Shown here piece after piece: positions 54,812-64,000 of a DNA stretch of 64,000 nt (its first letter is position 1; every line of letters starts with the position of its first letter). A program made the translations under genes and the position numbers. This stretch comes from Armigeres subalbatus (Eukaryota; Arthropoda; Insecta; Diptera; Culicidae). The notes beneath the pieces are model-generated. The model did no database searches. It was not told where the DNA came from and saw nothing but the letters and a program-made list of their open reading frames with translations. Where the stretch lies: NCBI RefSeq assembly GCF_024139115.2, contig NC_085140.1, positions 294,529,293-294,593,292 of the forward strand, read 5' to 3'.

Positions 54812-54964
54812 CTTTCAGTTTGGATATTATTAGAACAACCGTTTGGGATCTGTCCCAACGTTTCGGCAAGTTTTGTTGCCTTCTTCTGATGAAGACAACA
54901 AAAGCTTGATGAAACGTTGGGACAGATCCTAAACGGTTGTTCTGAAAATATCCAGACTGAAAAG
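54812..54964. mobile_element. Foldback pair of Penelope-like terminal motifs with hammerhead-like half
   Basis: Arms 54812-54886 and 54889-54964 are inverted repeats (TTGGATATTATTAGAACAAC.., GGATCTGTCCCAACGTTTC). On the minus strand the centre reads CAGAAGA, one extra A, GGCAA..TTGCC (helix II), GAAACGT: a hammerhead-like layout with a one-base change in CUGANGA. It lies inside the degenerate AAGGAATTTC array. Confidence 0.6.
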
Positions 54965-55200
54965 CCGAAACCTCGTGAATCCAAAGAAATATTTGAAGGG
55001 AAAGAATTAAAAAAAAAAACATTCCATATTTATTTCCAAAGGAGCTTCGGAAGGTATTCCCGAAGAAACTCCTAAAGGAATTCGTAAATGTGTTTCTAAA
55101 TGAATGATTTAAAGAATTTCCGAAAAAAAATCCAGAAGAAAGTTTTGAATTCCGAAGCAACTTCTGAGGTAAATTCTGAAGTAATTCTAAGTAAGAAGGA

Positions 55201-55499
55201 ATACAATGACGATGAGTCGTAGCCACGTTTCCATGTAGCTAGCTAGGCATTTATCGATAAACATTGTATTTACGTCATTCGTAGGAAATCTACTCCTGGA
55301 TTCAATGAGTAGATTTTTTTTAAAAACTAGGAACGTTAATTATAAGTTTAGACTCTCCTAAACTTCCGCTGAGTCTTATTGGACTCGTGAATATCATAAA
55401 GTTGATAGTTTTTCTATTGCTAATCTTCGTTGTGTCCATTTCGATGATGCCTACAACTGTGTGGGAGTCAACGAAAAACTTCGGTGTTACAATGATTTA
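55201..55499. other. Non-coding, nothing recognised
   Basis: No supported feature. Confidence 0.4.
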
Positions 55500-55606
55500 C
55501 TTTAATTGGAGAAACATAAGGTAAAGGTTGCACGTTTAGTGTGCCAAATTATATATATTTTTTACACTAAACGTGCAACCTTTACCTTATGTTCCTCCAA
55601 TTAAAG
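55500..55606. mobile_element. 107-bp palindrome, 43-bp near-perfect arms
   Basis: CTTTAATTGGAGAAACATAA..CACGTTTAGTGT (55500-55542) pairs with ACACTAAACGTGCAACCTTT..CCAATTAAAG (55564-55606), one mismatch seen. Loop AT-rich, 21 nt. Size suits a miniature foldback element or a small RNA hairpin. Confidence 0.8.
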
Positions 55607-55859
55607 TTGGAAACGATTTCATCACGTATTCTAATGTGGGTAAAAATCTTGGCCTTCTAATGGATTTAAATTTAAATTGAACAAGCCAGACAAACAGTTT
55701 CCAGTAAAGTCTATAGCGCCTTGCACTCTCTACTTTTGCTGCGGCATTGTACTTCTCAACACATGAGGATTCAACTGGCCTGGTCACTTTTAGTTATTCC
55801 AGCGGTTCTCAATCTTTTTCTTGAGAGGTACCCCTTCAAAATTTTGCATTAATTGAGGT

Positions 55860-56934
55860 ACCCCCTTTCAAAAGTAGACTTCCAATCCTCTTGAAAAAAA
55901 AATTCCGAGACTTTTGAAGGGAAGCTCCTTTCAAATTTTGAATCCCTTTAAAGGAGGCGCGGACTCTTGATGAAGGCTTCTGAGTCTCCTGTAGATAGGC
56001 TCCCGAGACTCTTGAAGGCGGGTTTCGAGCCTCTTAAAAGGAGGCTTCCTTTGCATCTTGAAATGAAGCTTCTGAGTCTCTTGATAGTATGCTTCTAAGC
56101 CTCTTGATAGAAGAATTCCGAGCTTCTTGAAGCGAGGCTTCCGTGCCTCTTAAAAGTTTTTTTTTTTTTTTTTTTTTTTTTTTGTGTCTTTATTAAGGAG
56201 ACTTTCAGCCCGAGGCATCTCTTAAAAGGAGGCTTACGAGCTTCTTGAAAGGATGCACCCTAACCACTTGAAAGGAGGCTTCCGAACCTCTCGAAAGGAG
56301 CCTTCCGAGCCTCTTGGAAAAAGGCTTCAGAACCTCTTGAAATTAGGTTTTTGAGCCTCTTGAAAGGAGGCTTCTGAGCCTCTTGAAAGGAAACTTCTCT
56401 TAAAATGTGGCTTCTGAGCCTCTTGAAAGGATGCTTCTGAGACACTTGAAAGTAGGCTTCTGAGCCTCTCGAAAGGAACTTGAAAGGAGGCTTCCGAGCC
56501 TCTTGAAAGGATCTTGAAAACAGGCTTCCGAGCTACTTGAATAGATCCTGAAAGGAGACTTCCGGGCCTCTTGAAAGGAACTTGAGAGCAGGCTTCCGAG
56601 CTACTTGAAATCATTCAGAAAGGAGGCTTTCGAACCTCTCGAAAGCAGCCTTCCGAGCCTCGTAGAAAAACGCTTCAGAACCTCTTGAAATTAGGCTTTT
56701 GAGCCTCTTGAAAGGTGGCTTCAGAGCCTCTGGAAAGGAAACTTCTCCTAAAAGGTGGCTTCTGAGCTTCTTGAAAGGATCTTGAAAGGATCATAAAAGA
56801 AGACTTTCGAGTATCTAGAAGATTAGCTTCCGAGCCTATTGAAATGAGTTATACAAGTCTCTGTGACTTACGTATGACTAAACTAAGTCATATAGAAGTC
56901 ACTGCAACGAAATCTGTCGGAATTGTGTTACTAG
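55860..56934. repeat. Diverged outer part of the minisatellite
   Basis: GAGCCTCTTGAAAGGAGGCTTC-like units with many changes and irregular spacing. More decayed than 56935-59335, as expected if homogenisation acts mainly in the middle of the array. Confidence 0.8.
56157..56218 (-). mobile_element. 62-bp LINE 3' end with poly(A), inside the minisatellite
   Basis: T-tract (about 26 T) then GTGTCTTTATTAAGGAGACT..TTCAGCCCGAGGCAT. On the minus strand this is CAGCCC..AATAAAGACAC followed by poly(A), a polyadenylated LINE end with its AATAAA. CTCTTAAAAG flanks both sides (56147-56156, 56219-56228), though the array itself contains similar words. Confidence 0.8.
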
Positions 56935-59335
56935 GGTTCCGAGCCTCTTGAAAGGAGGCTTCCGAGCCTCTTGAAAGGAGGATTCCGAGCCTCTTGAAAG
57001 GGGGATTCCGAGCCTCTTGAAAGGGGGATTCCGAGCCTCTTGGAAGAAGAATTCCGAGCCTCTTGAAAGGAGGCTTCCGAGTCTCTTGAAAGGAGGCTTC
57101 CGAGCCTCTTGAAAAGAGGCTTCCGAGACACTTGAAATGAGACTACCGAGACTCTTGAAAGGAGACTTCCGAGCCTCTTGAAAGGAAGCTTCCGAGCCTC
57201 TTGAAAGGAGGCTTCCGAGCCTCTTGAAAGAAGGCTTTCGAGCCTCTTGAAAGGAGGCTTCCGAGCCTCTTGAAAGGAGGCTTCCAAGCCTCTTGAAAGG
57301 AGGCTGACGAGCCTCTTGAAAGGAGGCTGGGCCTCTTGAAAGGAGGCTTCCAGGCCTCTTGAAAGGAGGCTTCCAGGCCTCTTGAAGGAGGCTTGAGCCT
57401 CTTGAAAGGAGGCTGAGGCCTCTTGAAGGAGGCTTCCAGGCCTCTTGAAAGGAGGCTTCTGAGCCTCTTGAAAGGAGGCTTCTGAGGCCTCTTGAAAGGA
57501 GGCTTGAGGCCTCTTGAAAGGAGGCTTCCAGGCCTCTTGAAGGAGGCTGAGGCCTCTTGAAAGGAGGCTCTGAGCCTCTTGAAAGGAGGCTTCTGAGCCT
57601 CTTGAAAGGAGGCTTCCAGGCCTCTTGAAGGAGGCTTGAGGCCTCTTGAAAGGAGGCTGAGCCTCTTGAAAGGAGGCTGAGCCTCTTGAAAGGAGGCTCT
57701 GAGCCTCTTGAAGGAGGCTTCCAGGCCTCTTGAAAGGAGGCTTCTGAGCCTCTTGAAGGGAGGCCTTCAGGCCTCTTGAAGGAGGCTTCCAGGCCTCTTG
57801 AAGGAGGCTTCCAGGCCTCTTGAAGGAGGCTTCCAGGCCTCTTGAAAGGAGGCTTCTGAGCCTCTTGAAAGGAGGCTTCCAGGCCTCTTGAAGGAGGCTT
57901 CCAGGCCTCTTGGAGAGGCTTCCGGGCCTCTTGGAAGGAGGCTTGAGGCCTCTTGGAAGGAGGCTCTGAGGCCTCTTGGAGGAGGCTTCCAGGCCTCTTG
58001 GAGGAGGCTTCCGGGCCTCTTGGAGGAGGCTTCCAGGCCTCTTGAAGGAGGCTCTGAGCCTCTTGAAAGGAGGCCTGAGCCCTCTTGAAGGAGGCTGGGG
58101 CCTCTTGAAAGGAGGCTTCTGAGGCCTCTTGAAAGGAGGCTTCCAGGCCTCTTGAAGGAGGCTTCTGAGCCTCTTGAAAGGAGGCTTCTGAGCCTCTTGA
58201 AAGGAGGCTGGAGCCTCTTGAAAGGAGGCTGAGGCCTCTTGAAAGGAGGCTTCCAGGCCTCTTGAAAGGAGGCTGAGCCTCTTGAAGGAGGCTTCCGAGC
58301 CTCTTGAAGGAGGCTTCCAGGCCTCTTGAAGGAGGCTTCCAGGCCTCTTGGAGGAGGCTTCCGAGCCTCTTGGAAGGAGGCTTCTGAGCCTCTTGGAAGG
58401 AGGCTTGAGCCTCTTGGAAGGAGGCTTCAGGCCTCTTGGAAGGAGGCTTCCAGGCCTCTTGGAAGGAGGCTTCCAGGCCTCTTGGAAGGAGGCTGGGGCC
58501 TCTTGAAGGAGGCCTGAGCCTCTTGAAGGGAGGCTGGGCCTCTTGAAGGAGGCCTGAGCCTCTTGAAGGAGGCTTCCGGGCCTCTTGAAAGGAGGCTGGA
58601 GCCTCTTGAAAGGAGGCTTCTGAGCCTCTTGAAAGGAGGCCTGAGCTCTTGAAAGGAGGCCTGAGCTCTTGAAAGGAGGCTCTGAGGCCTCTTGAAAGGG
58701 CCTGAGGCCTCTTGAAGGAGGCTTCTGAGCCTCTTGAAGGAGGCTTCCAGGCCTCTTGAAAGGAGGCTCTGAGCCTCTTGAAAGAGGCTGAGCCTCTGAA
58801 AGGAGGCTTCCTGAGCCTCTGAAAGGAGGCCTGAGCCTCTTGAAAGGAGGCTCTGAGCTCTTGAAAGGAGGCTCTGAGCCTCTTGCAAGGAGGCTTCCTG
58901 AGCCTCTTGCAAGGAGGCTTCCTGAGCCTCTTGCAAGGAGGCTCTGAGCCTCTTGCAAGGAGGCTTCGGAGCCTCTTGCAAGGAGGCTTCTGAGCCTCTT
59001 GCAAGGAGGCTTCTGAGCCTCTTGCAAGGAGGCTTCCGAGCCTCTTGCAAGGAAGCTTCCGAGCCTCTTGCAAGGAGGCTTCCGGGCCTCTTGCAAGGAG
59101 GCTTCCGAGCCTCTTGCAAGGAGGCTTCCGAGCCTCTTGCAAGGAGGCTTCCGAGCCTCTTGCAAGGAGGCTTCCGAGCCTCTTGCAAGGAGGCTTCCGA
59201 GCCTCTTGCAAGGAGGCTTCCGAGCCACTTGAAAGGAGGCTTCCGAGCCTCTTGCAAGGAGGCTTCCGAGCCTCTTGCAAGGAGGCTTCCGAGCCACTTG
59301 AAAGGAGGCTTCCGAACCTCTTGAAAGGAAGCTTC
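56935..59335. repeat. 23-bp minisatellite, about 100 units
   Basis: Consensus about GAGCCTCTTGAAAGGAGG+CTTCC. At 58870-59330 the unit is regular 23 bp with TTGCAAGG; 56940-57300 has TTGAAAGG; 57310-58870 has units of 20-24 bp with single-base losses. The 23-bp unit lacks stops in the minus-strand frames, so ORFs of nearly 800 codons run through it. These are artefacts. Confidence 0.95.
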
Positions 59336-59561
59336 CGAACCTTCCGCAGCTCTTGATACGTTGTGCTGGTTGTGGAAGGCAGGATTCAGTTGGGATTTAT
59401 TGCATATTATGTACAATATAAATTTTTGAAATAAAAAATACACAATTATCAAAACTTTATCAATGAGTTTTGATTGGAATTGTAATACGTCCGCCATTAC
59501 GCATTTTAGTCCGAGGTACCCCTTAGGGCCAGCAAAGGTACCCCCAGGTTGAGAACCGCTT

Positions 59562-60400
59562 TTCTAGAGGGATTTTCTAGAGGAATTTTCTAGAGGATTA
59601 AAGTTGTTAAGAAAAATCCGGAGAATGACCAAAAACATACCTAAAACAATTCGAAGAATTCCTTTCTAGAATTTCCGGGTGAGAAAGTACAGGCAGAAAT
59701 CTTAAAATTTATTCCGAAAAGTCCTAAAAGAATTTCCAAAGGCATTCCTAAAACAATTTCCGTAGGTGTTGTAGGTACCAAAAAAACCCTAAAAGAAGGA
59801 TTTTTTGAAATTTTCCATGAATTTTCGAAGGAATGTTGTGAGGATTTTTTGGATTTATCTACGAAGTAATTTCCGGAGGATTTTTAAAAGAAATCTCAAG
59901 AAATTCCGAAAGAATTTCTAGAGGAATGTCCAAAGAAATTCTTGCAGAAATTTAAGAATGGAGGAATTTGGAAATTCCGTTCGAAAATTCCTTTACTTTC
60001 CCTATTTTAGAAATTCCGTTGACATTTTTTTTCGGAAATACCTTCAGGAATAACTACGGAAATTATTTTAAGAATATCATCGAAAATTGTTGTTGGAAAG
60101 TCCAAATTATTTTCGGAAATACCTTTCGAAATATCTTCAAAAATTTCATTTAAAATTCCCTCCGGAATTGTTTTTAGGGATTCCTTCGAGAATGCTTTTA
60201 CGAATTTCTGCCGAAATTTTTTTAGAAATTCATTCGGAAAATCCTTTGTAAATTTCATTGAAATTTTGTTTGCAATTTCTACGGAAAACCCTTCAGAATT
60301 TCCATAACATTCCATCGTAATTCGATCCATAGAAATTTCTGATTAATTAGTTAATAAGAATTTTTGGAAGTTATTTTTATCATTTCTTGACATAATAAAA
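59562..60400. repeat. Degenerate AGGAATTTCC-type sequence
   Basis: TTTTCTAGAGGAATTTTC, CCGAAAAGTCC, GGAATTTCCAAAG and similar words. Similar decay to 54281-54790, so the hAT-like element sits between two such stretches. Confidence 0.65.
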
Positions 60401-63400
60401 GATTTTGTAGAATCTCTAAAGTTCGTGGTAATTTTTTTCTGGAAAAATACGTAACCCTAATGAACCCTGAAATTTCCATAATTTCAGAATTTGATCATTT
60501 TACTTCGTAGTGCCATAAAAGTTGAACAACAGTGGGATGGTCTCTTCATACATTTTTAATTTAAGTCGAGTTTCACAGAACCATTTAGAGCAGTACGACA
60601 ATTAAAGGTTATATTTGGCAACACAAAAATACATACAGCCAAATACGTTGTTTTATTATAGTTATTACCGGTTATTACCATAATAATGAGCTGAATAAGT
60701 GGGCTTGTTATATTTGTAGCATCGCTCTTATGATACACGTGAATTGTTTGTGACTGATTGATTCAGTTCAATTTATTGTACTTTTCATGTACTCAAATAT
60801 ATCAATAGTTGAGTGAACTCTGTATTTAACTGGAATCTTTCTATTTTTCTTTCACAGGTAAGCTCACAATGGAAAACCAATTTCCAGGTAAATTACCATT
60901 ACGATCGTAAATTCAATTACATAAGAGGCTTTCCAGCAAATTGTCCCCACAGTACATCGTTGCCAATCCTCCAAACGCTATTACATTCGATTCCTCATAC
61001 AAATCGGAGATCGTCAGTTAACAATTAAATCACGAATAAACGAACTTGGCCAAACCGCGCTCCACTCCCAAACCCTATTATGTATCCAAACGCGCGACTA
61101 CGATGACGGGGCAGACTGTTCGGCCTAACCGACTCGAAAAACTTGGACCGATAATGACAACAATAAATTGCACGTTTTGCTCAAACTAGGTTTCAATACG
61201 CCGAGAATCCATCGCATTTGCTTGGTTGGGGTTATACAAAGTGGGCCGCCGGTGCGGTCGCCACAGTTTACCCAGGCGAATTATGGTGAAAATATGAGAT
61301 ACCATAACTGACAATTATATTGCAACAACAGCAATAACAACAAAAAAACGAATAACAATATCTACGGTGTATGAGACGATCGTCGCCATTTACTGCACAT
61401 AAAAATGGAACATGTCGACGAGACCAGGAAAAGCTTTCAGCCTTCTTCTCTGCAAACGGCTTGAAGCATGACGAGACTGTGCGAGCGTTTGCTCTTCACC
61501 AACGCTGTGGTGAGGGTACTTCGAATGAATTAATCAATTCATAAGAGTCTCGTCCTCAAGTAAGTTCCCTTACTCGGCGGCGAGGGCCCTCCACTTGAAG
61601 ATTGAGAACTGTTTGGAGAAATGGAAATAAACAAACTTAACCTCTGGTTGGAAGCTGCAAGGCACGCATGTGTACATTGAGGTTCCAGAGTGGACGGAAT
61701 GTATATGTAAATATCATGTGTTGGAGAAACTGTACAAGTTCTATGGAAACAGGATTTTTTTTTAAACAAAATGGCACCAACCCTTCTTTATTTCTGCAAT
61801 ATAGGTTAACATGAATGGAATAAATTGCTAGGTTAAACTAAAGAATACTTCTCCTCAACAATTTGATGACAGAGACAGACAAAAGCTTAGAATTATTGTA
61901 TTTAGATACCGGCATATTTAGCGAACTATGGATCATAAATCAAATAAAAATGCATGGTAATGTTTGTCGTTGCTAAAGGCCATTACAAAATTCAATCGAC
62001 TGTGCAATGTGCATGCCTCAGTTTTCGCACAGTTTTCCGGTTCAGTTACGGTGCTACTCACACACAATGTGACAGTTTCTCGTGCTTTGCGTGACTGTAG
62101 CTTAACATCCAAGATATCATTTTCCCTTGAACCTATATCATGTGACCAAACACGACACGCCGACACATTCTATGCCCAGGGAAGACGTGAAATATCCTTC
62201 CCTGATATTTAACGTCCTCCCTTATTGCCTATATTGTAAAAGCTATTGATTAATAGAGCACATGTTATTGCTAAGCTATAGAAGGCCTATTTATGGTCTA
62301 AAATGCATCATACTTAATTTCGAATAAATTATCTTTTTAATTATCTAGAGATTCCATTCTTTAGCATTGCATATCTGATAATATCCAATAAAACTAGGTC
62401 CAATCTTTATTTATGGTGTATCTTCGAGAACAACTTTGCTTACGTTGTGTTCTATTCGGTAGATCATTCAATCTGAACTCGATTTAGGAAGCCTAAGACA
62501 TGCAATAAGTAATTAATGTCAGCCTACTTTCACATACTAGCCTAGACCCAGTGGGAAGAAAGAATCGGGTTAACGAGTGCGGCTTGCTCTAGAGAACGCC
62601 GCCACCTTTCCTGAAACTAGGTATCAAAAACGGGAAACAGGTTTTGCGGGTCACTTGATCAGTAAACTGTAGTTTGCCGGCTGACTGGCACGTAGAGGCG
62701 TTCGTTCGGTCCGTTATGACTATAAACAATAAACACTAGAGAAAAAGTACCCTAAGCAGTATATCTCAAACTGGCTAAATGTCATGCACGCGGGTCCGCA
62801 TGGATCCGCAGTTGTAAACAAATAGTCGATTCATTCCTTTTTCACTCGGTGTTGTTGGCGCTAGGCGGTCGTTGTATAGCAGGAAAAGGGCCCAGAATGT
62901 CACCGTGTTTCTTTTAACAAGTAAGTGCCATGCGGCGGAGAGGCCCATTTCGGCGCGAATGGCACACTTGAGTGTAGATTAGCCGTATACTGCAATTTAA
63001 AAAGGTTGAATAATCGTCACGTATAGCTATTATGTCGTTTGTCAGCCATCTCGACTATAGTAAAGTTAAGGTGACCTCGCGACACAAGCATATCAAAGTG
63101 GACCATGAGAGCGACGACGGCGTTTTCTGGGGAATGTGTGAATGTGATAAAGCCATCATTAGGAATAAGGCAAATTGCAGCACAAATTCATGCGTGATCT
63201 ATGTTTTGTAACCTTATCTGTCAGCAGTTTGTAGAGAATATGTTCATACAACGATTCTATGTATTCTAATTCTTGTAATCTTGGATAATGTAACTGTAAT
63301 TTATGTAATCTGGGTTGTTACATAATTTGGCTCATGTTTCTATTAATATAGGATTTAACTCAGGATCAGGTTAATGATCGACTGTATGCACTGTAGTAGT

Positions 63401-63770
63401 TAGTCGCGTCGTGAATGGTCAAAATACAACAGATACCATGTTACTAACTGAATAGTTTTCTTGGGTGTCTTGCGACTAGAAAACCATACTCACTGTATAT
63501 GCTTTGGTGTTTCTTGAATGTAAGATCGCCGCCGTCCATCGTCGATAGCTTTTGCTTCATATTACCGCCGACTTTTTTGTTGTATCGATGCATCGCTGTT
63601 TAAAACCGGTTCAAATTCAAAGAAGTCTACATTATCCGCAATATTTGCATAAATTCATATTTAAATTGTTCTAACAGTAAAATCAGAATTGAATGAAATT
63701 TCGTGTGAAGATTGATTTCAAATCTACAGCATTCTATCCAGAAAGCTATTCCAGATTTGGTTTAAAAAAA
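60401..63770. other. Unique-looking non-coding sequence
   Basis: No repeat family recognised and no supported gene in 3.4 kb. ORFs at 61964-62212 and elsewhere lack motifs. A donor-like CAA|GTAAGTG at about 62920 follows a GC-rich patch and could end a leader exon; evidence is too thin to call. Confidence 0.4.
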
Positions 63771-64000
63771 ACCAACTTAATTCACCGAGTGGTGATACTG
63801 CCTTTCTCGCATTTAGCCAAGACACCAACCCTATATGGCGCTTATATAATTCGTATTCATTTTCTTAATAACTTTTAAACGCAATGGTCGATCGTTATCA
63901 AATTCAATAGAGATCAACAAGGCTTTGTGCCCTGTCGAATGCAACTTGTTGCGAGAAAATCGGTTAAGAATTACTATATGAAAAAGGGCTGATGTTTTTC
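63771..64000 (+). repeat. GCCTTTCTCG-type repeat, copy 5, cut by window end
   Basis: CACCGAGTGGTGATACTGCCTTTCTCG then ..GTCGAATGCAACTTGTTGCG.., matching the 34377-34830 copy's outer end and its GCAAC/GTTGC block. It continues beyond 64000. Confidence 0.75.

Larger units (their letters stand above)
55800..59560. mobile_element. hAT-like element filled with a 23-bp minisatellite
   Basis: Left end CAGCGGTTCTCAATCTTTTT and right end (other strand) AGCGGTTCTCAACCTGGGGG are hAT-type TIRs; both are followed inward by GAGGTACCCC-type sequence (55828; 59513 region). The terminal base and the 8-bp duplication are not recognisable at the right. Nearly all of the interior is the minisatellite. The element is 3.76 kb with no transposase. 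Confidence 0.75.

Noticed and set aside
56899..59297. Two overlapping minus-strand ORFs of 793 and 788 codons
   Set aside because: They lie wholly in the 23-bp minisatellite and exist in parallel frames because the unit lacks stop codons; peptide content is only the repeat.
56935..59335. CRISPR-like array
   Set aside because: Units are contiguous with no unique spacers, and the genome is eukaryotic.

Overview
The window reads as mosquito nuclear DNA, most consistent with Aedes (Ae. aegypti-like): AT-rich, intron- or intergenic-like, and packed with the interspersed families typical of that genus (tRNA-derived SINEs with a TTC-rich end, TA- and 8-bp-target MITEs, LOA/I/CR1-type non-LTR retrotransposons, Penelope-type terminal motifs, GGAATTCC-type degenerate repeats). 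Species is inferred from repeat style only. I find no complete protein-coding host gene. The best host-gene candidate is one possible 3'-terminal coding exon at 47517-47702 (+), with an acceptor before it and a poly(A) signal after it. Two or three TATA/GC-rich stretches (around 22839 and 50114) are weak promoter candidates.

Layout. 1-3.7 kb: a ~153-bp tandem repeat split by a TA-target MITE, itself split by a LINE 3' fragment that carries a hAT foldback element (four levels of nesting, three target-site duplications readable). 6.5-9.7 kb: a MITE with a tRNA-like core, two copies of a GCCTTTCTCG-type repeat, a SINE, two foldback elements and a Penelope-type end with a hammerhead-ribozyme-like fold. 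11.8-12.7 kb: a long-inverted-repeat element with a second MITE in one arm. 13.4-16.2 kb: a dead LOA/R1-group LINE whose reading frame is broken by a 107-bp MITE. 16.3-20 kb: SINE, a 140-bp-arm near-perfect palindrome, LINE fragments and MITEs. 24.1-26.9 kb: hAT elements inserted in a long polypyrimidine tract. 29.6-32.8 kb: LINE fragment, SINE, LINE ORF remnants. 34.4-35.6 kb: near-identical inverted copies of the 6.6-7.9 kb repeats. 38.6-43.8 kb: a near full-length, dead I-clade LINE hit by five later insertions. 43.8-45.9 kb: a 12-bp-period GGAATTCC array. 51.4-52.9 kb: a 1.4-kb non-autonomous hAT with exact 8-bp duplications. 55.8-59.6 kb: a hAT-like-ended element filled with about 100 copies of a 23-bp minisatellite.

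The genes here do not form a pathway. The relationships that can be read are chronological: which element landed in which. In many cases the duplicated target, and sometimes restoration of a reading frame or repeat phase on paper excision, proves the order. The most unusual objects are the minisatellite-filled hAT, the long palindrome at 16.6 kb, the hammerhead-like motif at 9.6 kb with related head-to-head Penelope-like motifs at 48.4 and 54.9 kb, and a LINE family whose copies end in different pentanucleotide repeats.
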